A program made the translations under genes and the position numbers. Positions 45,394 through 54,050 of a stretch of 64,000 nucleotides of DNA are shown piece by piece. Origin of the DNA: Bacteroidales bacterium (GTDB taxonomy: Bacteria > Bacteroidota > Bacteroidia > Bacteroidales > Paludibacteraceae); NCBI GenBank assembly GCA_012837935.1, contig DUQG01000014.1:124001-188000 (forward strand), given 5' to 3'. The stretch's first letter is position 1. Every line of letters begins with the position of its first letter. Below the pieces are notes generated by a model. It saw nothing but the letters and a program-made list of their open reading frames with translations, did no database searches and had not been told where the DNA came from.

Positions 45394-45867
45394 ATGAAAT
45401 CAGTACTATTTGTCTGTTTGGGAAATATCTGCCGATCGCCTATGGCTCAAACAGTTTTCGAGAAAATTATTGAAGAAAAAGGTATGGTAGATAAATTTGA
45501 GGTTGATTCAGCGGGATTGCATGGCTGGCACGAAGGTGATAAAGCTGATCCGAGAATGAAAAAACACGCTGAAGCCAGAGGATATGATATAACACATCGT
45601 TCCCGACCTATTAGGAAAGAGGATTTTGATAAATTTGACTATATTGTGGGAATGGACGAGCAAAACATCAAAGGCTTGTATCAGCTAGCCAAAATCGAAG
45701 AGCACAAAGCTAAAATTCTGCGCATGGCAGATTTTCTACAGAAAATTTCAGCAGATTTTGTGCCTGATCCGTATTACGGTGGTGCGGAAGGATTTGAATA
45801 TGTGATTGATTTGCTGGAAGATGCATGTGAGGGGTTTTATCAGGAAATAAAGAGCAATAATATATAG
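45394..45867 (+). CDS. Low-molecular-weight protein-tyrosine phosphatase
   Basis: 157 residues. The catalytic P-loop CLGNICRS begins at Cys8 with the C-x5-R pattern, and the general acid is the Asp of VPDPYYGG near residue 128. DSAGLHGWHEGDKADPRM is the conserved specificity region. It may act on capsule-related tyrosine kinases or on small phosphate esters. It is probably co-transcribed with the hydrolase upstream. Confidence 0.93.
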   Translation: MKSVLFVCLGNICRSPMAQTVFEKIIEEKGMVDKFEVDSAGLHGWHEGDKADPRMKKHAEARGYDITHRSRPIRKEDFDKFDYIVGMDEQNIKGLYQLAKIEEHKAKILRMADFLQKISADFVPDPYYGGAEGFEYVIDLLEDACEGFYQEIKSNNI

Positions 45868-45992
45868 CGATTTCTCAACTTTCAAAATATCATAAAAAAA
45901 TCATTATTTATTAGTAAGATTTGGCTTATTTTTTGTAGTTTTACAAAAACAAAATATTTAGAAACTATAAACATTTAAAAATAATTACAATT

Positions 45993-46748
45993 ATGAAAAA
46001 ACTAACATTGAAATTAGTTCTATTAACAGCACTAGTAGTTGCTTTCGCATCTTGTAAAAAAGATCCGGACTACTCACTGATTTTAGCACCGTCAGAAATC
46101 AACACAACTTTTGGAGGAGTGCATTTGATTAAAGCTGAAGCTAATGATGCTTTGAAGGCGGAAAAAGTTTTTTTCACCTGGTCTTCAAAAAATCCCGAGG
46201 TAGCATCCGTTGTTGCAAAACCGGAAGGGGGAGAAGTTACTGCAAATAGAATTGGCGAAACAGAGATTACTTATGCAACTAATGATAAGAAAATAGCGAT
46301 TTCTAAATCTGTGAAAGTAACTGTAGTGCCAAGAACCAATTTACTTAATGGCTATTATTTCAAAGTAGGAGCTTCTGAAAGTGATATTCAAGGGCAGCTA
46401 CCGAGTGGTTTTAGTAAGAATACCGCAGAGTCCACAAACACACATTTAGTTTACACTTCTGATAATAAAAAAATAACTAAGTTGATTTATGGAATGAAGA
46501 ATGGAAAACTGGAAAATTTGTATGTAATTCTATCTGAAGATTCAGATAATGAAGCTATTAAGTATCTGGAAGAGAGATTCTTTAAGACAAATAAAATAGA
46601 TGCTGATAATATTTTGTATTATAAAAATACAGGCGTTACCGGTAACACTTTCCCTATTAACAGTGTAGCGGGAATTTTCACCAATTTGAAAATAGGTGAT
46701 AAAACCTATCCACTTGGAGTGAAAGTGATGGATGGTGCAGGCTTCTAA
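45993..46748 (+). CDS. Lipoprotein with one bacterial Ig-like domain
   Basis: 251 residues. Lipoprotein signal ending at Cys21 (AFASCKKDPDY), again with charged residues directly after the cysteine, so surface exposure is possible. Residues 31-115 look like a Big_2 immunoglobulin-like domain (FTWSSKNPEVASVV, GETEITYATNDKKI, SKSVKVTVVPR). The C-terminal half is not recognised; it has alternating strands (HLVYTSDNKKITKLIYGMKNG). A bidirectional terminator follows. Confidence 0.78.
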   Translation: MKKLTLKLVLLTALVVAFASCKKDPDYSLILAPSEINTTFGGVHLIKAEANDALKAEKVFFTWSSKNPEVASVVAKPEGGEVTANRIGETEITYATNDKKIAISKSVKVTVVPRTNLLNGYYFKVGASESDIQGQLPSGFSKNTAESTNTHLVYTSDNKKITKLIYGMKNGKLENLYVILSEDSDNEAIKYLEERFFKTNKIDADNILYYKNTGVTGNTFPINSVAGIFTNLKIGDKTYPLGVKVMDGAGF

Positions 46749-46766
46749 AAGAATGGAAACGAAATA

Positions 46767-46803
46767 AAAAAACTTGCTTAGGAATTTTTTAAGCAAGTTT
46801 TTT
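46767..46803. terminator. Bidirectional terminator
   Basis: AAAACTTGCTTA, 8-base loop, TAAGCAAGTTTT, flanked by an A run and a T run, between convergent genes. Confidence 0.88.
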
Positions 46804-46827
46804 GTTTTAAATCGTTGATGTTTTATG

Positions 46828-47727
46828 TTAGAAACTCAAACTTAGCGTTACACCGGCATATTTATTGGGTGTGAATTGAGAAAAACCGTCAACACCCAAA
46901 AATGGACGTAGGCTTAAATCGAATTGCTGTTTGCGTTGAGCTTGAAAATACATATTATTTACTTTGGCAACTTGCACCGCATCTACAATATTCCAAATGT
47001 GTATGCCTATCATTCCCACAATTCCGGTAATTATCATTGCTTGTCCGGTATTTTGCCAAAATTGGTTGTATTGCCGATTGGGATAAGAAGTGCTTCCATA
47101 AGGCATGGGTTCATCGTAGCGAATTGTATTGCTTGTAACGGTAATAACACCGGATATAAACGTGGAATAAGCTAGAAGTTCGCCACCCATAAAGGCTAAG
47201 CCACGTAAGGTTTCACCGGAAACAATCTGTCCTAATCCGGGTAAAAAGTAGGATGCAACACCTGCGAGTGCCGGTTGATATGGGTCACCGGGTTGGCGAA
47301 CATAGGTAGAAGGTGGAAAAAGTCTGCGCTTTTCGGCATAACTCATATGTTTGGTAAAATCGATTTCCAGTTCATCTTCTTCCAAAAACTGGTCATCTTC
47401 CACTGTTTCTGCATCGATGGTTTCTGTTCCAATTTCCATATCATTAATGTAAATCGGCTCTGTAGCAGAACTGTCATTTTTGAAAATTGCTGCTTGCGCT
47501 AATCGAATACCACTACGGAAATAGACCCAATCAACCTCTTCTTTTGCCACACTAAATTCCGCACCACTCAAATCAAGAAAATTTGTGTAGATGATTTTAT
47601 TGGGGTGAATTTCCATTATTTTGGAAATGATATATGACCCATCCTTTACCACAATAGTGTCTTGTGCCTTGGCTGTAAAACCAAGAAAGGAAACGAGGCA
47701 AAATATAATCAGAAATATTTTTTTCAT
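46828..47727 (-). CDS. DUF5683-like envelope protein
   Basis: 299 residues with signal peptide MKKIFLIIFCLVSFLGFTAKA. The first domain, TIVVKDGSYIISKIMEIHPNKIIYTNF, resembles a short beta domain; after an acidic linker, LAGVASYFLPGLGQIVSGETLRGLAFMGGELLAYSTF and GIVGMIGIHIWNIVDAVQVAKVNN match the DUF5683 pattern with two hydrophobic hairpins. Function is unknown. The C-terminal end (YAGVTLSLSF) is like an outer-membrane strand. Confidence 0.75.
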   Translation of the reverse strand: MKKIFLIIFCLVSFLGFTAKAQDTIVVKDGSYIISKIMEIHPNKIIYTNFLDLSGAEFSVAKEEVDWVYFRSGIRLAQAAIFKNDSSATEPIYINDMEIGTETIDAETVEDDQFLEEDELEIDFTKHMSYAEKRRLFPPSTYVRQPGDPYQPALAGVASYFLPGLGQIVSGETLRGLAFMGGELLAYSTFISGVITVTSNTIRYDEPMPYGSTSYPNRQYNQFWQNTGQAMIITGIVGMIGIHIWNIVDAVQVAKVNNMYFQAQRKQQFDLSLRPFLGVDGFSQFTPNKYAGVTLSLSF

Positions 47728-47827
47728 TGTTGTTGGTTTTAATTTTTTTGGAATAAAAAGAGAGTTGCATTTATCATATAAATTTTAAATGATTATCCAC
47801 AATCATTCCTAATTCAAAATTTTGGTT

Positions 47828-47860
47828 TCACCGTAGGTGATATATATCAATAGAATATGG
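47828..47860. repeat. Family C hairpin with altered stem
   Basis: TCACC-GTA-GGTGA followed by TATATATCAATAGAATATGG. The flank matches the copy at 27797 (TATCAATAGAA), but both sides of the stem have changed together. Confidence 0.7.
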
Positions 47861-47934
47861 ATAATCAGGAAAATGACACAAATATAGGGGATTGACAATA
47901 AAACAGTAGCAGAAATACAGTAGAATAAGGTATA

Positions 47935-48002
47935 TTCCCTACGGGAAATTGTTATTAGGTGTACTACAATCTTTTTCTATTGATATTAATTCCCTACGGG
48001 AA
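47935..48002. repeat. Two family C hairpins
   Basis: TTCCC-TAC-GGGAA at 47935-47947 and again at 47990-48002, the second preceded by TTTTTCTATTGATATTAA. Confidence 0.7.
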
Positions 48003-48083
48003 AATATCTACAAAAATCTTAATATTATTTAGGAACAAAGACGGATATACATATAAAATAAACACAACTTTGATTAAATAAAA

Positions 48084-49103
48084 TTAATATGCACTCTTAA
48101 ACTCTTCTAAAAATCTCATATCATTTTCTGAGAATAAGCGTAAATCTTTCACTTGGAATTTCAAGTTAGTAATGCGCTCTACACCCATTCCAAAGGCATA
48201 TCCGGAATAAATATCCGGATCAATGCCGCAGTTTTCCAGCACATTCGGATCCACCATACCGCAACCAAGAATTTCTACCCAGCCGGTATATTTACAGAAA
48301 GGACAGCCTTCACCACCACAAAGATTACAAGAAATATCCATTTCGGCACTTGGCTCTGTAAATGGGAAATAAGATGGACGAAGACGGATTTCTGTGCTTT
48401 CGCCAAACATCTCTTTCGCAAAGTAGAGTAATGCTTGTTTTAAGTCAGCAAAAGATACATCTTTGTCAATATAAAGTCCTTCCACTTGATGAAAAAAACA
48501 GTGTGCTCGATAAGAAATAGCTTCGTTTCTATACACACGTCCGGGGAAAATCATACGGATAGGCGGTTTTTGCGAGTTCATTATGCGAGTTTGCACGGAT
48601 GAGGTGTGCGTACGAAGAAGAATGTCGGGATTTTTCTCAATAAAAAATGTGTCTTGCATATCTCGCGCAGGGTGCTCAGGCGGGAAGTTTAATGCACCAA
48701 ACACATGCCAATCATCTTCAATTTCAGGTCCTTCGGCAATGGTAAATCCAATACGTGCGAAAATATCAGCAATTTCCTGTTTTACAAGCGTAAGTGGGTG
48801 ACGAGTACCGAGTTTTATAGGTTCTGCAGTACGTGTTAAATCATGTTTCTCACCGGAAGCTTTAGCTGCTAAGAGAGTCTCTTTCAGACCGTTAATTTTG
48901 TCTTGCGCTAAGTTTTTTAATTCGTTAAGCAGTTGACCAACTTCACGTTTTTCTTCGTTAGGTACACTTCTAAAATCATTAAAAAGCAGTGACACTTCCC
49001 CTTTTTTACTCAAATATTTAATTCTAAGTACTTCTAACTCTTCCAATGAATTTGCTTGTAAAGCGTTAATCGTTTCAGTTAATTGTTTAATTTTACTTTT
49101 CAT
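48084..49103 (-). CDS. pheS: Phenylalanyl-tRNA synthetase alpha subunit
   Basis: 339 residues from 49103 (MKSKIKQLTETI), the usual family length; an ATG seven codons upstream adds only basic residues. N-terminal coiled coil to about residue 85, then the class II catalytic core: motif 1 around GRIGFTIAEGPEIEDDWHVF, motif 2 GRVYRNEAISYRAHCFFHQVEGLYID, motif 3 GYAFGMGVERIT. A Zn-like CNLCGGEGCPFC insert is present, as in many bacteria. TAATTTTG on the minus strand at 49135-49142 is a possible -7 box. pheT is not adjacent. Confidence 0.95.
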   Translation of the reverse strand: MKSKIKQLTETINALQANSLEELEVLRIKYLSKKGEVSLLFNDFRSVPNEEKREVGQLLNELKNLAQDKINGLKETLLAAKASGEKHDLTRTAEPIKLGTRHPLTLVKQEIADIFARIGFTIAEGPEIEDDWHVFGALNFPPEHPARDMQDTFFIEKNPDILLRTHTSSVQTRIMNSQKPPIRMIFPGRVYRNEAISYRAHCFFHQVEGLYIDKDVSFADLKQALLYFAKEMFGESTEIRLRPSYFPFTEPSAEMDISCNLCGGEGCPFCKYTGWVEILGCGMVDPNVLENCGIDPDIYSGYAFGMGVERITNLKFQVKDLRLFSENDMRFLEEFKSAY

Positions 49104-49247
49104 TTGTTTTTTTGTTCGTTTCAAAAATAATTTACAAAATTACTAATTTTTATTCAAACCGACTGCCAAAGTGAAAAAATATCTCTATGAACACGTTTTA
49201 TTCTATTTTTTTAGACTATATTTGTAGGAATTTTTTAGACAAATGCA

Positions 49248-49919
49248 ATGGAAGGCATACTGGAATTTATTGGAAAATTACGAGAAAACAATAATCGCGA
49301 TTGGTTCAATGAGCATAAAGCAGATTACAATGCTGCACGTCAAGGCTTTGAGAATCATTGCGTCAAGTTGATTGCCGGAATTGGTGAGTTTGACAGTCCT
49401 ATTGCAAGTTTAAGTCCGAAAGAGTGTATGTTTCGTATTTATAGAGATATGCGTTTTTCTTACGATAAAACACCGTACAAAACTCATTTCGGTGCATTTA
49501 TAGCTTTCCCGGGCGGAAGAAAAAGTGAGCGTAGCGGTTATTATATACACTTGGACCCTGTTGACGGTTGTTTTTTTGGTGCGGGAATATGGTGTCCGGA
49601 AGCTAATTTGCTTAAAGCTTTGCGACAAAGTATTTGTGATAATTACGAGGAATTTAACGAGATAAGACACGAAGAAGAGTTTTTCTCGAAATACGGCGAT
49701 TCGCTTTTCGATGTGGATAAGTTGAAATCCATGCCTCGTGGTTTTCCAAAAGATTTTCCGGAACCGGAATTGCTAAAATTAAAACACTATTTTGTCTCTC
49801 ATGATTTAAATTTAGATTTAGTAAAAGATGCAAACTTTGTGGATTATTTAGTAAATTTGGCGCGTATAGCTTATCCGTTTAACCAGTTTCTAAATTATGT
49901 GGTGGATGAGGAGGTGTAG
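49248..49919 (+). CDS. DUF2461-domain protein
   Basis: 223 residues. Clear DUF2461 pattern: FIGKLRENNNRDWFNEHKADY at the N-terminus, ECMFRIYRDMRFSYDKTPYKTHFGAFIAFPGGRKSERSGYYIHLDP, and GAGIWCPEANLLKALRQ. Function is unknown; cytosolic. TATATTTG at 49217-49224 is a likely -7 box 24 bp before the start. A heptad array begins right after its TAG. Confidence 0.85.
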   Translation: MEGILEFIGKLRENNNRDWFNEHKADYNAARQGFENHCVKLIAGIGEFDSPIASLSPKECMFRIYRDMRFSYDKTPYKTHFGAFIAFPGGRKSERSGYYIHLDPVDGCFFGAGIWCPEANLLKALRQSICDNYEEFNEIRHEEEFFSKYGDSLFDVDKLKSMPRGFPKDFPEPELLKLKHYFVSHDLNLDLVKDANFVDYLVNLARIAYPFNQFLNYVVDEEV

Positions 49920-49954
49920 TTTCGAGTTTCGGGTTCCATGTTTCAGGTTTTATT
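49920..49954. repeat. Heptad array starting at the DUF2461 stop
   Basis: TTTCGAG, TTTCGGG, TTCCATG, TTTCAGG, TTTTATT, from the base after the stop codon. Confidence 0.75.
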
Positions 49955-50025
49955 TGATAAAGTCTTAATAATCATTATAATAAATAAAACATCTATCGTA
50001 TTCTTTGCCTAAAAATTGTTTCTTT

Positions 50026-50107
50026 AACATTAAGGCATTAAGATTTAATTAAGTTTTTTATTGAGTAGGGCTTAATGTATCTAAACTCCTTAAAAAATCT
50101 TAATGTT
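50026..50107. repeat. Dispersed inverted repeat, family A copy 3
   Basis: Starts AACATTAAG and ends AATCTTAATGTT, with ATTTAATTAAG, CTTAATG and TCTAAACTCCTTAA inside in the same order as copy 1. It occupies the gap 49955-50241 before glgB, which has no gene. Confidence 0.65.
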
Positions 50108-50241
50108 TTTCTTCGTTTTTTAGATATTAGCACAGGGTATTCAACATTCAAAACAAATAATATCAAACCGGATTTTTCTTGATTTGCTTAACACATATTC
50201 TTTTTATTTGAAAATAATAAAAAACATAAAAATATATACAG

Positions 50242-52254
50242 ATGAAAAAAAAATCAGTACTTCCTTTGATTAAGTCCGATTCCTACTTGGAACCATTTGC
50301 AGATGCTATTCAAGGCAGACACGACTATTTCTTATCCGTAGAAAAACAGTTGACAGGTGGGAAAAAAACCTTGGCGGAATTTGCCACTGGCTATCTCTAT
50401 TTTGGACTACATCGTACGCCCGATGGATGGATTTTCCGTGAATGGGCACCCAATGCTACAGCTATTTATATTATCGGCGACTTTAATAATTGGGAAAGAA
50501 AACCCGAATATCAACTTCAACCAATAGGCGAAGGTGTGTGGGAAATTGAGTTGGAAAAAGATTTGCTTCATCATGAGGAACTCTACAAACTTTGGATTGA
50601 GTGGGATGGTGGCGCAGGCGAAAGAATTCCGGCTTGGGTCAGAAGAGTAGTGCAGGATGATGATACAAAAATTTTCACAGCACAAGTGTGGGATCCGGAA
50701 GTACCGTACAAATTTCAGATAGAAAACTTCGTACCTAACACGAAACCGTTGCTTATTTATGAATGCCATATCGGTATGTCAAGCTCGGAAGAGAAAGTTT
50801 CGACTTACGAAGAGTTTAGAACAACGGTTCTTCCACGCATTGTAGCAGCCGGATACAACTGTATTCAGATAATGGCTATCCAAGAGCATCCTTATTACGG
50901 TTCGTTTGGTTATCACGTTTCCAGTTTTTTCGCGGCATCTTCACGATTTGGTACGCCGGAAGAATTGAAGCGATTGATAGACCAAGCCCACGAAATGGGT
51001 GTGGCGGTGATTATGGATATTGTGCATTCTCACGCGGTGAAAAACGAGATAGAAGGACTTGGATTGTTTGACGGAACGCCTTACCAGTATTTCCACGGTG
51101 GCGACCGCAGAGAACATCCGGCTTGGGATTCACTCTGTTTTGATTATGGAAAACCTGCCGTGTTACATTTCCTATTGTCTAACTGTAAATTCTGGATGGA
51201 TGAGTACAAATTTGACGGATTTAGATTTGATGGAGTAACATCGATGCTTTACCGCAGCCACGGACTTGGGGAAAGTTTTGGCAGCTATGCGGATTATTAC
51301 AATCTCAATCAAGACGGCGATGCTATTTGCTACTTGACGCTTGCCAATAAGATGATTAAACAAGTAAATCCAAATGCGATTACTGTTGCCGAAGAGGTGA
51401 GCGGAATGCCGGGATTGGCATCCAAAGTGGAAGACGGCGGAATTGGCTTTACTTATCGTATGGCGATGGGAATTCCTGATTTCTGGATTAAATATATCAA
51501 AGAAGTTAAACTGGAAGACTGGAAAGTGGGTCATATCTATTGGGAATTGACTAATAGACGTGCCGATGAAAAAACGGTGAGTTACGCTGAAAGTCATGAC
51601 CAAGCACTTGTTGGTGATAAAACCATTATTTTCCGACTGATAGATGCCGATATGTATTGGCATATGAAACGCGGCGATGAGACTTTGTTGGTTAGTCGCG
51701 GTGTGGCGCTGCACAAAATGATTAGACTGATTACTTCCACCACCATCAACGGTGCTTATCTCAACTTTATGGGTAATGAGTTTGGACATCCGGAGTGGAT
51801 TGACTTCCCGAGAGAAGGAAATGGATGGTCGTACAAATACGCTCGTCGTCAATGGGATTTGGTTGATAATGAAGACTATTTGTATCATGGTTTAGGACAG
51901 TTTGACAAAGCTATGCTGGAACTGATTCACTCCGTGAAAAACTTTAACGAAACGCCTATTTATCAAATTTGGGACAAAGAAGGCGACCAAGTGTTAGCTT
52001 ATCAACGAGAAGATTTGCTGTTTGTGTTTAACTTTAATATCCATCAATCTTTTACCGATTACGGAATTTTAGCAGATGCCGGAAGTTACAAGGTTATTCT
52101 AAATACAGATAACCCACGCTTTGGCGGAAACGGATTTGTGGATGAAGAAGTGGTGCACTTTACACAAGCCGCTGATGACGGCACTTACGGCAAAGAGTGG
52201 CTGAAGCTTTATATTCCGTCTTGCTCGGCATTTGTGCTGAAAAAGCAGAAGTAA
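50242..52254 (+). CDS. glgB: 1,4-alpha-glucan branching enzyme
   Basis: Makes alpha-1,6 branches in glycogen. 670 residues: a CBM48 domain (FREWAPNATAIYIIGDFNNWE), the GH13 barrel and a C-terminal beta domain. Catalytic residues: nucleophile Asp330 in FRFDGVTSM, acid/base Glu384 in AEEVSG, Asp453 in AESHDQA. The sequence resembles the eukaryote-like GlgB group (GBE1 type; RSHG, FGHPEWIDFPREGN) more than E. coli GlgB, as in other Bacteroidales. A heptad array starts immediately after its TAA. Confidence 0.95.
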   Translation: MKKKSVLPLIKSDSYLEPFADAIQGRHDYFLSVEKQLTGGKKTLAEFATGYLYFGLHRTPDGWIFREWAPNATAIYIIGDFNNWERKPEYQLQPIGEGVWEIELEKDLLHHEELYKLWIEWDGGAGERIPAWVRRVVQDDDTKIFTAQVWDPEVPYKFQIENFVPNTKPLLIYECHIGMSSSEEKVSTYEEFRTTVLPRIVAAGYNCIQIMAIQEHPYYGSFGYHVSSFFAASSRFGTPEELKRLIDQAHEMGVAVIMDIVHSHAVKNEIEGLGLFDGTPYQYFHGGDRREHPAWDSLCFDYGKPAVLHFLLSNCKFWMDEYKFDGFRFDGVTSMLYRSHGLGESFGSYADYYNLNQDGDAICYLTLANKMIKQVNPNAITVAEEVSGMPGLASKVEDGGIGFTYRMAMGIPDFWIKYIKEVKLEDWKVGHIYWELTNRRADEKTVSYAESHDQALVGDKTIIFRLIDADMYWHMKRGDETLLVSRGVALHKMIRLITSTTINGAYLNFMGNEFGHPEWIDFPREGNGWSYKYARRQWDLVDNEDYLYHGLGQFDKAMLELIHSVKNFNETPIYQIWDKEGDQVLAYQREDLLFVFNFNIHQSFTDYGILADAGSYKVILNTDNPRFGGNGFVDEEVVHFTQAADDGTYGKEWLKLYIPSCSAFVLKKQK

Positions 52255-52303
52255 GAAGTCTGAACAAAGAATAAAGAGCAAAGAACAAAGAACAAAGAGT
52301 AAA
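52255..52303. repeat. Heptad array starting at the glgB stop
   Basis: GAAGTCT, GAACAAA, GAATAAA, GAGCAAA, GAACAAA, GAACAAA, GAGTAAA; runs into the terminator. Confidence 0.8.
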
Positions 52304-52341
52304 AATAGTCCTGTCATGTTTTTATGGCAGGACTATTTTTT
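52301..52341 (+). terminator. Terminator of glgB
   Basis: AAAAATAGTCCTGTCA, loop, TGGCAGGACTATTTTT, long stem with one G-T pair. Confidence 0.88.
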
Positions 52342-52352
52342 AGAGAATTAAT

Positions 52353-52407
52353 GTAGGCAGAGTGCGGACTTTAGCCGCAATCTGCCGTTAAAAGCCGCAT
52401 TCTGCCT
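52353..52407. repeat. Mutually exclusive hairpins
   Basis: GGCAGAGTGCGG can pair with CCGCAATCTGCC (first hairpin) or with CCGCATTCTGCC further on. The two right-hand arms are near copies separated by GTTAAAAG. Confidence 0.6.
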
Positions 52408-52430
52408 TTGTTATATTTTGTCATAGCTTA

Positions 52431-52461
52431 TTGAAATAAATAAATTAATGAATTATCTTTG
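52431..52461 (+). promoter_or_regulatory. Promoter of the AlaX-like gene
   Basis: TTG (52431-52433), 20-bp spacer, TATCTTTG (52454-52461). The expected start near 52468 lies downstream of the ATG at 52448, which excludes that codon as start. Confidence 0.75.
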
Positions 52462-52480
52462 TGGCTTAAAAGATTTGACG

Positions 52481-52951
52481 ATGAACGAACCCATTCTAAA
52501 CGAAGCAAAGAAAGATTATTTTGCACCGATGCACACAGCAGAGCATATCCTTAATCAAACAATGGTAAGAATGTTTGGCTGCGAACGCTCGAAAAATGCA
52601 CATATTGAACGTAAAAAGAGTAAGTGTGATTATAATTTACCACAAGCACCTACTGAGGCAGAAGTAATTGAAATTGCAAGGCGAGTAAATGAAGTGATAA
52701 GTCAGAAATTAGATGTGTTCGAGGAATTTATGCCTTACAGTCAGGCTGAAGGTTTGGTTGATTTATCCAAACTGCCGGAAGACGTGTCAGAAACGCTTCG
52801 AGTAGTAAAAGTAGGGGATTATGATGCTTGTGCCTGCATTGGTGAACATGTTAGCAATACTTCTGAAATCGGCACGTTTGAAATCACAACGCATGATTTT
52901 GAAAATGGAAGATGGAGAGTGAGATGGAAAGTCAAAGACAGAGTGGAGTGA
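52481..52951 (+). CDS. AlaX-like aminoacyl-tRNA editing protein
   Basis: 156 residues, a free-standing form of the second editing domain of AlaRS/ThrRS. Metal ligands: HTAEH near residue 18-22 and CIGEH near 127-131. HILNQTMVRMFG and DYDACACIGEHVSNTSEIG are the family signatures. It should hydrolyse mischarged Ser- or Gly-tRNA(Ala) in the cytosol; the exact substrate is not certain. The start at 52481 is set by the promoter at 52431-52461. The last coding bases AAAGACAGAGTGGAG are repeated directly after the stop. Confidence 0.82.
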   Translation: MNEPILNEAKKDYFAPMHTAEHILNQTMVRMFGCERSKNAHIERKKSKCDYNLPQAPTEAEVIEIARRVNEVISQKLDVFEEFMPYSQAEGLVDLSKLPEDVSETLRVVKVGDYDACACIGEHVSNTSEIGTFEITTHDFENGRWRVRWKVKDRVE

Positions 52952-53040
52952 AAGACAGAGTGGAGAGCGAATTATAGAGCGGAGAGTGAGCGGTAAGTGG
53001 CAAGCGGTAAGCAGTTCAGATGTTCGGGCGTTTGCCTGCC
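52934..53040. repeat. Coding-end duplication and heptad array
   Basis: AAAGACAGAGTGGAG at 52934-52948, inside the AlaX-like gene, recurs at 52951-52965 beyond the stop. Then follow GAGCGG, GTAAGTG, GCAAGCG and GTAAGCA heptad-like units. Confidence 0.65.
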
Positions 53041-53090
53041 TGCCGCAGGGTTGTTTTCAGTTTACAGTCAGCAGTTCACAGTGGTTTGGA

Positions 53091-53138
53091 TGTTTGGTTG
53101 TTCGGTTGTTCGGTTGTTTGGTTGTTCGGTTGTTTGGG
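53091..53138. repeat. Octad array TGTTYGGT
   Basis: Six exact octads: TGTTTGGT, TGTTCGGT, TGTTCGGT, TGTTTGGT, TGTTCGGT, TGTTTGGG. The most regular array in the window. A 68-codon open frame over it is not a gene. Confidence 0.85.
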
Positions 53139-53246
53139 AGTTTTTTTAGATTAACAAAAGACGTAATACAGTTTTTAACACCACTGTCCTAAAGCCTTTC
53201 CCTTGCGGGGAGAGGTTTGGAGAGGGGCTTTAACAGAAATAAAAAC

Positions 53247-53969
53247 ATGGCAAAAGTAAAGGCGAAAAAGCCGAGAAGTAATTCTTTTTGGGCGAAACTT
53301 AGACGATTGACTTGGAAGTTAATCATGTGGTTTTTTATTATCAGTATCGGTTGGGTGATTTTGGCTCGATTTGTTCCGGTATTGGTTACGCCGCTGATGC
53401 TTATTCGTTCTGTTGAAGCGATTGCTGACGGAGAGAAACCCAAAATAGTGAAAAAATGGGTACCGATTGAAGAGATTTCCCCGAATATGATACAGGCGGT
53501 TGTGGCTTCGGAAGACAACCTGTTTATGCAGCACAATGGATTCTCATTCAAAGATATTGAGAAAGCCATTGAGCATAACAAAAAAGGCAAGCGAATACGC
53601 GGCGGAAGCACCATTTCGCAACAAACAGCTAAAAACGTTTTTCTTTGGCCTCAACGTTCGTGGATTAGAAAGGGATTAGAAGCCTATTTTACAATTCTGA
53701 TAGAGTTTTTCTGGACTAAAGAGCGAATTATGGAAGTCTATCTGAATATAATTGAAACCGGCGATGGAATTTACGGTGTACAAGCAGCGGCTCAAACCTA
53801 TTTTAATAAAGATGCCAAAAAACTAACTAAATCGCAGTCGGCACTTATCGCGGTATGCCTTCCCAATCCCCGAAAATTCAATCCGGCAAAGCCATCGCCT
53901 TACATTAACCGAAGAAAAAATCAAATTGTAAGTTTGATGGGAAAAATTGAGAAGGTGGATTTTGATTAA
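53247..53969 (+). CDS. mtgA: Monofunctional peptidoglycan glycosyltransferase
   Basis: Polymerises lipid II glycan strands at the inner membrane. 240 residues: basic N-terminus, one transmembrane helix ([23 protein letters not shown]) and the GT51 domain. Motif 1 is [15 protein letters not shown] with the catalytic Glu89; motif 2 [21 protein letters not shown]; then [18 protein letters not shown]. No transpeptidase domain. I start at 53247 (MAKVKAKKP) instead of ten codons upstream, where the sequence is intergenic repeat. Confidence 0.94.
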   Translation: MAKVKAKKPRSNSFWAKLRRLTWKLIMWFFIISIGWVILARFVPVLVTPLMLIRSVEAIADGEKPKIVKKWVPIEEISPNMIQAVVASEDNLFMQHNGFSFKDIEKAIEHNKKGKRIRGGSTISQQTAKNVFLWPQRSWIRKGLEAYFTILIEFFWTKERIMEVYLNIIETGDGIYGVQAAAQTYFNKDAKKLTKSQSALIAVCLPNPRKFNPAKPSPYINRRKNQIVSLMGKIEKVDFD

Positions 53970-54050
53970 GCCTCAATCCCCTAGCCCCTTTCTCCACAAA
54001 GGGAATACTGCAACTCAAACTGCATACTCAAAACTCAAAACAGCAAAATA

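Larger units (their letters stand above)
47728..48083. other. Gap with three family C hairpins
   Basis: Between two minus-strand genes. Apart from the three family C copies (47828, 47935, 47990) I see only AT-rich sequence. Confidence 0.6.

Noticed and set aside
53091-53138. CRISPR array
   Set aside because: Units of 8 bp without spacers and no cas genes; the same holds for all other tandem arrays in the window.
52986-53192. 68-codon open frame with repeated GCLVVRLF units
   Set aside because: It is only a reading of the TGTTYGGT octad array; no start signal or protein-like composition.
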